This document shows, piece by piece, positions 23,201-33,376 of a DNA stretch of 64,000 nt (the stretch's first letter is position 1; each line of letters opens with the position of its first letter). The position numbers and the translations under genes are program-made. The notes below the pieces were generated by a model. That model was given only the letters and a program-made list of their open reading frames with translations, did not search any database and was not told the DNA's origin. Source of the DNA: Hysterangium stoloniferum (taxonomy: Eukaryota > Basidiomycota > Agaricomycetes > Hysterangiales > Hysterangiaceae); contig WHVD01000093.1 of NCBI GenBank assembly GCA_015178975.1, positions 124,001 through 188,000 of the forward strand, in the 5' to 3' direction.

Positions 23201-25998
23201 CTCGAAACTGATACTTCTGATCATGCCATAGCTTCAATATTTTCTATGCAGACTCCTGATAATGAAATTCATCCAGTCGCTTATCATTCAAGAACTCTTT
23301 CAACCTCTGAAATTAACTACGACACTTACGATAAAGAATTATTAGCAATATTCAAATCTTTCAAAATTTGGTGACATTATTTCGAAGGAACAAAAGAGCC
23401 AATTGAAGTTTTAACGGATCACAAGAATCTTGAATATTTTGCGACAACTTGAATTTTGTCTCGACGACAAGCTTGATGGACAGAATATTTATCGACCTTT
23501 AATTTGATTATTCGATTTTGACTGGGAAAACTAAATTTGAAAACAGATGTTCTTTCCAGAAGAAATGACGTTTATCCAAATGAACCCGATTACTTGAAAA
23601 AGAATCCAACTAATCTTCGACCGGTATTTACAAATGAGCAAATTCAAGCTTCCTTACGTGCAACATATTATCTTCCAATAGCCAGAAAAGCTACTCTCAT
23701 TATGGATATGGATCAACTATTGAAAGATATATTCAAAGCTCAAAAAGAAGATCAATTTACTCTCGACAAAATTTGACAGATTTCCGACAGTACCGAAGAA
23801 GATTGGCAAAAGAACGAACAAGACTTTTTATATTTCTGAAACAGAATTTACATTCCCAATTATCAAACTCTCCAACTTTGAATTCTTCAATCGCGACATG
23901 ATCATATTACTGCAGGCCATTTCGGTCAAACAAAAATGTATCGAACAATATATCGAGATTTCTTTTGGCCACGACTCCAACAAGATATTCAAGATTTTAT
24001 TTGATCATGTGTAATGTGTACAAAATCGAAAACTCCATGACATCGACCTGTAGGATTACTTAAACAACTTCTGATTCCTCTTTGACCATGGCATTCGATC
24101 TCAATGGACTTTATTGAACAATTACCAACCTTGAATGGTTATGACTCAATACTCGTAATCGTCAATCGACTTTCAAAACAAGCAATATTCATTCCAACTT
24201 ATTGTTAGGATACACACACAGGCCGGGTTTCCAGAGAAACCCGCGGGATATCCGGTTAGGACTTGGCTTCAGCTTATAGGCTGCGCCCTCGCTAGATTGT
24301 GTTGTCCAATTTCAAACGGACGGACGGGGATCCCGGGGAGTCCGGGCGGGGTTCGTGGGTCGTAGGTCATACGTCGGAGGTCATGAGTTGTGAGTCGAGT
24401 TGGTTGAGAGAGATAGATGCGCCGGAGCCCGTGGGCTCCGACTAGTGCGAGCGATGTGAATCGAGTAAGGTTTTAGAGCGGAAAATATTATTAGATTACT
24501 GGGGGGAATCTAAGCTAATTTTCTGACTGGATTGTATGTACAACATCTGCCAGTTTATATAGACCATGGAGTGAATGACATACCAAATCCAGTAATGGCG
24601 AAATGAAACTAACAAAACATGAAATGGGAATAGTAAACACCAAATTGGTGTTAGGAATGGAACGGAACGGAGCAGAGTCCGAATCGTGACAAAGCATAAC
24701 CCATAACAGGAAATGGAGCGGGAGCGGAGTCCTAAATCGTGACAGGTCATTTGACTAAAACGGGAACGGGGCTCGATTAGAGCGGTGACGGGATTCTGAG
24801 CGGGTTCCGGTGACTGATGCGTGGGACGAAGACGGACATAGACAGAGACGGGATCCGGGGGAAGTCCGGTGACTGATATGTGTCTTAATGAGGTCGAACG
24901 TAACGAGTCTTGACGTAACGGAGTCCGGGCGGGAAATCCTATAAACAGACAATTGGTGCTTGTAGCGCGTGGGGGCGTACAGGTTAGTGCCCGGAGTCCG
25001 GCGGGATTGTCCGGTCGTAACACTTATACATACTACGATCAACACCCCCGAACTCACTCGACTTTTCATATTACATGTCTTTTCAAAACATGGAGTCCCC
25101 AGTCATGTAACTTCTGATCAAGGATCCAAATTCGTATCACATTTCTTTTGATCTCTAGGAACAGCACTCAACATGAAATTACATTTCACTTCGGGATATC
25201 ATCCTGAAGGTGATGGACAAACTGAACGAGTCAATCAAACTCTCGAACAATATTTACGAATATATTCCAATTATCAACAAGACAATTGGGCTGAATTACT
25301 TCCTTTAGCTGAATTTGCTTACAACAATGCACCTTCCAAAACAACTGGTGAAACACCATTTTTTGCTAATAAAGGTTATCATCCATTGTTAGAAATTCAC
25401 CCTGAAAAAGATCTAGCTTCCACTCTAGCTCGCGATTATACGACAGATCTCGAAGCTCTACATAAACATCTCAAATCAAATATCCAGAAAGCACAAATAC
25501 GTTATCAAAAATATTCTGACATGCATCGAAAAGAATCATTCGACTTTCCAATTCATTCTTAAGTCTTTGTACAATCCGACTTCATTTGAACAACTCGACC
25601 ATCAAAGAAATTATCGGAAAAATTATTAGGTCCATTCGAAATCATTGCTCGACCAGGATCTCATTCATACACATTAAAACTTCCCAATCATCTCAAAGAA
25701 ATTCATCCCATCTTTCACATCTCAATGTTAGAACCATTTTATCCCAATACTTTCCCAAATTGAAAACAACCTCCTCCTCCACCAATTTATGTTGAAGAAC
25801 CCAAATATGAAATTCGAGAAATTTTGGATTCAAAATTTGATAAAAGATATAAAGATTCATTACAATATTTAGTTGCTTGGTTAGGTTACGAAGGAACAGA
25901 CAAAGAAACTTCGTGGTTAGGATCTCAAGATCTTGAACATGCTTTCGACCTTATTGAAGAATTTCATCAAAAATATCCAAATCTTCCACGACATTAAA
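20214..25998 (+). pseudogene. Chromovirus gag-pol polyprotein, decayed
   Basis: Starts MKPRTRSKTTEALS at 20214. Gag capsid region with AQEWWQPFLL (about 20715); zinc knuckle CILCGEKDHSVRDC (about 21318); protease ALIDSGSSHLFMD (21604); RT with [15 protein letters not shown] (about 22613) and YLDDILIFS (about 22780); RNase H LETDTSDHAIASIF (about 23200); integrase HDHITAGHFG with a downstream Cxx[10 protein letters not shown] (about 24100), VTSDQGSKFVS (about 25110) and GYHPEGDGQTERVNQ (about 25195); chromodomain YLVAWLGYEGTDKETSW (about 25867). More than 20 in-frame TGA codons interrupt it, nearly all at positions where relatives have Arg. There is one TAA near 25559 and one frameshift near 23130. 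A solo LTR at 24203-25022 splits integrase. Confidence 0.92.
24203..25022 (+). repeat. Solo LTR, family B, inside chromovirus integrase
   Basis: 820 bp, TGTTAGGATACACACAC…GGTCGTAACA, perfect duplication CTTAT (24198-24202 and 25023-25027). Contains the shared LTR core in reverse orientation at 24259-24290. The long minus-strand open frames here are LTR sequence, not genes. Confidence 0.9.
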
Positions 25999-26105
25999 AA
26001 TTTCATTCAACTATCTTTCAACGCTTATTTCCACATCTATTTGACAAAATCAAAAAAAACATATCAAAACGCCAAAAACATCAATTAAATCAAATTTTCT
26101 AATAT

Positions 26106-27008
26106 CTACAAGTCCTCAATTCCTTCCTCTCTTAGTTCTGCCATCTTATCAAACCATGCCCCTCTAAATCTTCCACTATTAACACTAATATCAGTTTCCT
26201 CACTAAAATCACCATTTTCAACCAATTTTCTCGACAAAATTGAAAAATCCTCTCTAAACACTTTGACCTCACCGATTAAATCCTCCATAGTTTCTTCCAA
26301 TTTCAACATCCTATCACCGATCAATTTTATTTCCTTCTCCAAGTGATTATCCAACCAATTTTCTGACCTTCTCGACCATCTAGAAAAATTCAACATTCTC
26401 AACATAATGTTGCGATGGACATTCTTCCTTTGCCCAAGTTTGCGAATACCTGGACTACCATCTTCACTTTCATTTTCCAATTCTTCGATCACGTTTCGAC
26501 TCTTTTTTCGGTTTCAACACGGTTTTCCGGCTGGCCTATTCACAGTCCAATAACAGGCCCGATGCAATCGATTGCACCGATCGCAATTCAATGACGTGTT
26601 AGTCTTCTTGCACATGAAATTTGTGTTAAAACACATGGTGCAACTGGAAAAAACAAATTAGCAAAAATTGACAAAAATTCAACAAAACTGAAAAATTACG
26701 AATTTTCTGATTTTGCCTCAAATTCCCATTGCATCCCAATTCCCTTACAAGTTGCCTTATTGAACAGTTCTTCACAGTCTACTATGCACTTTTTGGGAAT
26801 TTCTTCTAAAAAATAACTAATTAACTAATTTTAAAGAAATCCCAGAAATCGACTTACCAACTGCATCAACAACTACATCTCTATCCTCGAAACCCAAAAA
26901 CTCGGATTCTGATTCGAGCTGATTGACTTCTATGTCAGACATTGATTGATGAACACGAAAATAGACGATGAAAAACTTTTCAAACTCTGACCTCGTGGGC
27001 TCGGTCAC
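26106..27008 (-). CDS. Antisense Cys-rich, coiled-coil ORF of chromovirus I
   Basis: Three apparent exons on the strand opposite pol, between the end of pol and the 3' LTR. Exon 1 starts MTEPTRSEFEKFF (27008) and ends at a consensus GTAAGT (about 26857). Intron 1 ends TTTTTTAG. Exon 2 reads EEIPKKCIVDCEELF. Intron 2 runs GTAATT…TTTCCAG. Exon 3 begins CTMCFNTNFMC, then CDRCNRLHRACYW, followed by a charged helix-forming C-terminus (MLRMLNFSRWSRRSENW, then KLEETMEDLIGEV) ending EGIEDL-stop. The paired cysteines resemble a small zinc-binding domain and the C-terminus looks like a coiled coil. One in-frame TGA (about 26519) sits where CGA/Arg would fit, the same decay as in pol. A role (nucleic-acid binding, regulation or host targeting) is unknown. 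Confidence 0.55.
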
Positions 27009-27021
27009 AAAGGGAGGATAC
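27009..27021 (+). other. Polypurine tract of chromovirus I
   Basis: AAAGGGAGGATAC immediately before the TGTCAC start of the 3' LTR; typical plus-strand primer. Confidence 0.75.
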
Positions 27022-27500
27022 TGTCACAACTGTCACAAGTCACAACTGTCACAAGTCACAACTGTCACAAGTCACAACTGTCACAAGTCACAACATTGTC
27101 ACAAACAATCAAAGGTAATATTCGACAACTCTTCGATGCATCAAATTTGACTCAACAAACCTGAACATTATTCGACAACATCGAATCTCTTTTGACATGT
27201 CTCATTTCGACATCATGTATGATTTCATTATTAGTTCATAACATAGTCATAACGATATGAAGAAAAGTATAAAAGGGCTACGAAAGGAGCGAGGGAAGTC
27301 AGTTGAAATATCTGTAAATTAGTGATACTAGTAATCTATCTTGTTGTAACTTCTTCAACAAATACTTCCATGAGTTCTCATGACTGGTAATAGCCTCTTA
27401 CTTCATCGACAGGGCAAATATATACTTTGTTGAACGAGGCTTTCAAGTTCAATTAGTAGAATATTATTCAACTTTATTGAAGAATAATCGATTCGTGACA
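27022..27500 (+). repeat. 3' LTR of chromovirus I
   Basis: 479 bp, same ends as the 5' LTR. Carries about five CTGTCACAAGTCACAA units at its start versus about two in the 5' LTR, so the repeat has changed copy number since insertion. Confidence 0.9.
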
Positions 27501-27505
27501 CCTAC

Positions 27506-27840
27506 AAGGCCTAATTAAGTTAACTGAGCTTAATTTTAAGGCAAATTTTAAGGAATTTTAAGGAATTTTAAGGGCTCGCATCAACACACCAGGTGATTTT
27601 ATAGTACAAAGATGGCTGCAAGACCTTCTCTTTACTATTAAAGAGCCAACTACCTATTTTATATAATATTTGAAGTGCAATACAGGTGTTATGTATTTTT
27701 AAGTTTTTTAACCAATCTCCCCTAACAAATTGTGAAAAAGAAGATTTAAATGTAATTATATTGCGACGATAAAACTGTACAATATTGTCTTGATTTATCT
27801 TGAAATTTTACAATTTATTTTGTATTTTTATCTAATAAAT
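27506..27840 (-). repeat. Reverse relic of family E LTR and older repeat
   Basis: From about 27686 (TGTTATGTATTTTTAAG…) this matches the reverse complement of the end of the family E LTR. The first 180 bp resemble 11355-11560. It continues at 28674 after the family B LTR. Confidence 0.65.
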
Positions 27841-28673
27841 TGTTAGGATACACACACAGGCTGGGTTTCTGGAGAAACCCGTGGGATATCCGGTAGGACT
27901 TGGCTTCAGCTTATAGGCTGCACCCTCACTAGATCGTGTTGTCCAATTTCAAACAGACGGACGGGGATCCCGGGGAGTCTGGGCGGGGTTCATGGGTCGT
28001 AGGTCGTAAGTCGGGGGTCGTAAGTCAGAGGTCGTGGGTCGTGAGTCAAGATAGTTGAGAGAGATAGATGTGCTGGAGCCCGTGGGCTCTGACTAGTGTG
28101 AGCGATGTGAATCAAGTAAGGTTTTAGAGTGGAAAATGTTATTAGATTACTGGGGGGAATCTAAGCTAATTTTCTGACTGGATTGTATGTACAACATCTG
28201 CCAGTTTATATAGACCATGGAGTGAATGACATACCAAATCCAGTAATAACAAAATGAAACTAACAAAACATAAAACGGGAATAGTAAACACCAAATTGGT
28301 GTTAGGAATGGAACGGAATGGAGCGGAGTCCGAATCGTGACAAAGCATAACCCATAATGGGAAACGGAGTGGGAGCGGAGTCCTAAATCGTGACAGGTCA
28401 TTTGACTAAAATGGGAATGGGGCTTGATTAGAGCGGTGACGGGATTCTGAGCAGGGTCCAGTGACTGATGCGTGGGAGAAAGATGGACATAGACAGAGAC
28501 GGAGTCCGGGGGAAGTCCAGTGACTGATATGTGTCGTAATGAGGTCGAATGTAACTAGTCTTGATGTGATGGAGTCCGGGCGGGAAATCCTATAAACAGA
28601 CAATTGGTGCTTGTAGCACATGGGGGCATATGGGTTAGTGCCCGGAGTCCGGCAGGATTGTCTGGTCATAACA
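27841..28673 (+). repeat. Solo LTR, family B, inside reverse family E relic
   Basis: 833 bp, close copy of 24203-25022 with many C-to-T and G-to-A differences at former CpG sites. TAAAT precedes it and TAAAT recurs 4 nt beyond the expected right end, so the duplication is displaced by TATG. Confidence 0.85.
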
Positions 28674-28796
28674 TATGTAAATTGAGAGAGCTATGAAATT
28701 TCTATCTTTTATTCTTTTTTGATTAACATGTTATACACCGGCGACTCAGCGCTTATTCACAATGCATGAGAGATCATGCGATATTCTGTGATGTAT
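28674..28796 (-). repeat. Continuation of reverse family E relic
   Basis: Reads on in the reverse family E sequence (…TTATTCACAATGCATGAGAG) until cut by the forward family E LTR at 28797. Confidence 0.55.
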
Positions 28797-30319
28797 TAGC
28801 CTTATTTTAATACTATTTTCCGAAAAAGGAGTCCAATGCTCTATCAAAATGTGCAAATACTCAATTCACTGCAAGGTAAAATAATTTAAGTATTTGATAT
28901 TAATCAGTGGCAGCCTAAATAGACTTAGAACCCCTGAAGTCAAGAGTTTACTTGAATATATGCACCCTACTTCGCAAAGAAGGTTTTGAGAGCTGCTTGT
29001 GCAAGCTTGTTCTTTTTCTGTAAAAACACTACTAAAATATGAATAACAATTCACTGATTCCGAAACTAGATTCGACTTCGATTCTAGCTAGTTTATATAT
29101 ATTTTATACTATTTATCAGACAGTAAAAATATTAATAAACAGGTCAAAAGATTAGATATAGAATAAAACACTATTTGGCTAATATATGCTTTATTTACAC
29201 TAACCTACAGGGTCTACTGTGATACTAACTTATCAGGATCTTAATGTAGTCTTAAGGATTCTGCAAGAATATTCTCAGTATTTGTTTATGCCAAAAACCG
29301 GGTAGAAATTAGAATATATGTATTTCTAATCTCAATATAACCTAAAATATTTATTACTTTAACTGATAACCAACAACTCAACTAGAGGTGGATTAGTAAT
29401 AAAGGATAGCCAGCTACTCAACTAAGAGGTGGCAAAAAGGGAACAAGTTGTTTGTCAGAAGCTCAACTAGAGGTGACAAGGGGGTAGGATTATTACCAGA
29501 AGCTCAACTAGAGGTGGCAAAGGGATCCTGAGATAGCTTAGGTCAGCAGCTCAACTAGAGGTGACTAAGTGTTTGTATATATTTATCCAACAGCCCAACT
29601 AGGGGTGGAATATAACTGCTGATGCAGTGGCACACTGATGTGGTGTAGTAAATGGGTTAAAATAAGTTATATTTCAGTGGTGGAGCAGAGCTCCTTATAT
29701 ACAGTAAAATCTGAGACATGGGAGAATGTTCTAGCTACTTGTTTTACCTATTTTTAGCTATTTTACCTGGAATCTGCTGGAATATTCCAGGAGTTTCTGC
29801 TACTTTCCATTGTAGCATATATGCTGATGTAATGTTCTCGCGCGTCACGAAGTTGCTGATTTCGTGCGCGCGCTGATTACATAATTTTCCCGCGCGTGTC
29901 GCGTTTGTGACAAGTCGTCGCATTTTGTGACGACGGTCACTTGTTGTGACAACAGTCACCGTTGTGACGAAGGTCACCATTGTGACAAATGTCACCATTG
30001 TGACAAATGTCACCGTTGTGACGAATGTCACCGTTGTGACGAATGTCACCTTTTGTGACGAATATTCCCGCGCATTGTGCAATAAGCACCAGAAGGCCGA
30101 CTTCGAAGATTTTTAGTTCAAAAAGAATAAACAGTAGAATTTCAATAGTTCTCCCAAATTAAATCATAAAAATATGAAATAAATTGTAAAAATCAGGTTA
30201 AATTCAGGAGAATATTGTACAATAATGTCGTCGCAATATAAGTACATTTGAACTTGTTTTTATCAATTTGTTTAGGGGGAGATTGGTTAAAAATCGGAAA
30301 AACCTAAAAATACATAACA
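28797..30319 (+). repeat. Solo LTR, family E (second copy)
   Basis: 1523 bp, nearly identical to 13520-15074, perfect duplication TATTC (28792-28796 and 30320-30324). Contains the same GTGACGAATGTCACC-type array at 29940-30060. Confidence 0.9.
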
Positions 30320-30324
30320 TATTC

Positions 30325-31771
30325 ACATGACATTTCAAACTCTGACAATGACAAAATGTGATGTAAAATAATCACGCATTATCAAGGCAAAATATATATT
30401 TATATATTATTATATTTATAATTAACTAAAAGTAAATATAATAACTATATAATAATATCAAACTGGCCACCTGGCGCTTATTACACAATGCATGGGAAAA
30501 TCGTCACAATGGGTGACAGTTGTCACAAGGGCACGCAACAGTCACAAAGGCGCACAATGGTCACAAAGGTGCACAATGGTCACAAAGGTGCGCAATGGTC
30601 ACAAAGGTGTGCAATGGTCACAAAGGTGTGCAACGGTCACAAAGGCATGCAACAGTCACAAAGGTGCACAATGGTCACAAAGGCACGCAATGGTCACAAA
30701 GGTGTGCAATGGTCACAAAGGCACGTGATGGTCACAAAGGCACACGATGGTCACAAAGGCACACAACAGCCACAAAGGCGTGCAACAGTCACAAAGGTGC
30801 ACAACAGTCACAAAGGCACGCAACAGTCACAACATGTGACAGTCACAAGATGCGAAGGGTACATGCACAGGCATGAGAGCATTATGTCGTCATGTATGCT
30901 ACTGCAGAAAAAACTGGAAACTCCTGGAACATTCCAGTGGCTTCCAAAGGAACAATAAATAATAAGTACAAATAGTAGATAGAATATTGTAGAATATTCT
31001 ATAAGATTCTAGAATGTTCTATTATGCCAAGAAGATTCTATAATGTCTTAGAAGTAGTTAGAACCTTCCACAATGCTCTAGAAAATTCTAGAAAATTCTA
31101 AATGACATCATTCCTCCCAGAATGACATCATTCAATCTTCTAGAATCTTCTAAATGTCTCAGACTAAAATGTATATAAGGAGCTCAGCTCCAGCCTTGAA
31201 TAGAACATTTATCATATCATCTCATCAACCCACCACATCTGTGTGTCACTGCAGCAAGCAGCCTACTCCACCCCAATCTGGGCAGTTGGACATCTAATTC
31301 CACCTCTATCAGAGCTGTTGGAAACCCTTGCCACCTCTATCAGAGTTGTTGGCCCAATCAGATCCCTTGTCACCTCAATCTGAGTTGTTGACTTTTATTT
31401 GTTCCCCCTTGCCACTTCTTAGTTGAATAGTTGGCTTTTATATATTATTTCCACCTCGGTTAGAGTTGTTGGTTATCAACCAATAATATATAAACAATCT
31501 TATACTATAGTCACCTCTTAATTGAGTACTGATTATTAGTTTTCTTTACATTGTTATTTGTAGTCTAAGACTTCAGTCACCTCTAGTTGAGTAATTTGAC
31601 TGTTTATTACATTGCAAATAATCCCTGTTCCATTGCTCATTTATTGTGAATCAGTAAAGCATATTCACATAAATAAATACTGAGAATATCCTTGCAAGAT
31701 CCTTAAGACTACATTAAGATCCTGATAAGTTAGTATCACAGTAGACCTTGTAGGTTAGTGTAAATAAAGCA
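30325..31771 (-). repeat. Reverse, diverged family E LTR copy
   Basis: From about 30475 (CGCTTATTACACAATGCATG) to 31771 the sequence is the reverse complement of family E, including the reversed CACCTC…GAGTTGTTGG blocks (31300-31600) and the AGTAGACCTTGTAGGTTAGTG block (31740). It holds an expanded 19-bp array (30520-30845) where the other copies have an 18-bp array. Confidence 0.75.
30520..30845. repeat. 19-bp minisatellite (GTCACAAAGGTGCRCAATG)
   Basis: About 17 units. Since 19 is not a multiple of 3, all three plus frames cycle through the same 19-residue repeat and all remain open (up to 156 codons). No other evidence supports coding. Confidence 0.88.
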
Positions 31772-32166
31772 TATATTAAGTTCTGACCATTCTATATACG
31801 AAGAAATGAGTAGAATGGGAGGAAGGATAATTTGAGTGGAGGCCTCGACTGTTATAGTTCGAGGCCAGAAGTGTTCGCTAGCTCAGATAATGCTACCTAT
31901 GTGGTAGCTGACACGTTACCCTGATCACCACTCACTGTAGACCTAGTTTGTGTCTTACGAGTGGTGGTGCTTGGGTAAAAGTGTGTCTAAGTTCTATTTG
32001 GTGCCGAGTGCACCCACAAGTATGCACAAAGCTTCGAACTAATAAAATGGTGCAATATTCAAAGAATATAAAGGATAGAAAAATATAAATAAAATGTGTA
32101 AAATATAAATAAAATAAAAGAAGTGTTTCACCACAATGAAACTGTGGTAAAAGCATACCCTTCACA
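31772..32166 (-). repeat. Family A LTR relic
   Basis: Matches the family A LTR (TTCTGACCATTCTATATACG through GTGGTAAAAGCATACC) and ends CTTCACA at 32166. The TG start is missing or merged with the family E relic. Confidence 0.75.
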
Positions 32167-32759
32167 CAGTGTCCCAACTGTATCAGGTCTAGATTCTGAC
32201 AGTGATGAGTTAAATGCAAATGTCACCCATCAACTCGCCGAATCTGAACTCATTACATAATGGATAGTTTCACACTTAGAATTCTTGTTGACAATGGTTG
32301 ACATTACAGCTGCCTTCTATCACTGTCATTTTTCGCTGCCAGCCACCTAATATTACTGTCATTCCCTCCACTATCACCTCTGCCGCTGCCCACTATCATC
32401 GCCACCACTGCTCATATCATTATTGTTGATGTCAGATACTGAGTCTGTGCTATCCCAGCCTAGCACCCAGTACAATCAGAATCCTTCAGGGTCCAATCAA
32501 TACAAGAACTGCCATGAGTAATCTTCCACTGTCTCATATAATTATTGTTAACATTTTTCAAATAACCATTCATAGCACCTTCTAAAGATGAAAACATAAA
32601 GCAACTTCTCATTGAATACCACTGGTGTGGCATTACCAACCATAAGGTACTCAGCAAGCTACTTCTTGCAGAGCATGGGATCCAGATGAGGTATGACTCG
32701 TATTGCTCTCCAGATACTCAACCTCACTTTTTTTCTTTTATTAGTGAAAGCAACTATTG
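32167..32759. other. Unassigned, probably upstream part of the integrase-core relic
   Basis: Protein-like plus-strand piece EHGIQMRYDSYCSPDTQPHF near 32665-32725 may be the N-terminal domain of the following gene. The rest is unrecognised. Confidence 0.35.
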
Positions 32760-33376
32760 CTCATTGTTGCAGGCAGCTTGGCTTACAAGGCAGCGGTGCT
32801 ACAACGAAGAGTCTCCCAAATACCATGAAGTGGCAACTCATTCTTGACCAAATGGCTCAGGATCCCACAAGCTGGCAAGGACCATGGGTAGTGAAGGAAG
32901 CCATTACTGCAGGGACTGGGTTAACTTAACATGGTATGTGTGTGCATTGCAGCCTACTGCATTTTTTAATAATTCTTTCTAGAAGTTTTATTCCACAAAC
33001 TATGTGGCTTTAAGACCCAACTGGTTTCACGATCAGACAACCTGGTGCAAGAAAGATAAATTGTTCACCCCTTGTGCTATTGGGTTCTCATCAAGAGTGG
33101 AGCAGGGATGGCCATGACAAGCTGGCAGTGATTGGTTTTTCACTGTGGGCAATACAAGATGTATGGTCAGGGGCATGGTTGGGGATCTGGGTGCTTCCAA
33201 ACAATTGTCTGAAGGTGGCAATTGCATACTTGTATTTGAGCTTGATCAAAAAGATGGGCAGTGAGTTTTCCATCTGACAATTTATTGTACTGATGTAATA
33301 CAGGTATGCCTGTTCAAATAACAACCAACTGTGGGAGTGAGACTGGCAGAGTCTTTGGTATTGCAAATGCCTTAAG

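Larger units (their letters stand above)
19769..27500 (+). mobile_element. Ty3/Gypsy chromovirus (family I), full-length structure
   Basis: Two LTRs (19769-20189 and 27022-27500), 5-bp duplication CCTAC (19764-19768 and 27501-27505), polypurine tract AAAGGGAGGATAC just before the 3' LTR, and one long gag-pol region ending in a chromodomain. A family B solo LTR sits in integrase. A spliced ORF runs antisense between pol and the 3' LTR. The domain order gag, PR, RT, RNase H, IN, chromodomain defines a chromovirus. It can no longer make its proteins. Confidence 0.92.

Noticed and set aside
24496..25069. Minus-strand ORFs of 104-175 codons over 24.5-25.1 kb
   Set aside because: They fall within the family B solo LTR and recur in broken form in the other family B copies (28.1-28.7 kb).
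20214..25998. UGA read as arginine (alternative genetic code) to explain the in-frame TGA codons
   Set aside because: Arp2 in the same window ends at a TGA exactly where the Arp2 protein should stop, and CpG decay explains all TGAs more simply.
19769..27500. Endogenous virus of the retrovirus type
   Set aside because: No envelope gene in sense orientation; the domain order and the chromodomain fit a fungal Gypsy chromovirus.
30488..30958. 156-codon ORF as a gene
   Set aside because: Lies in a 19-bp tandem array in a reversed LTR; all frames are open for arithmetic reasons.
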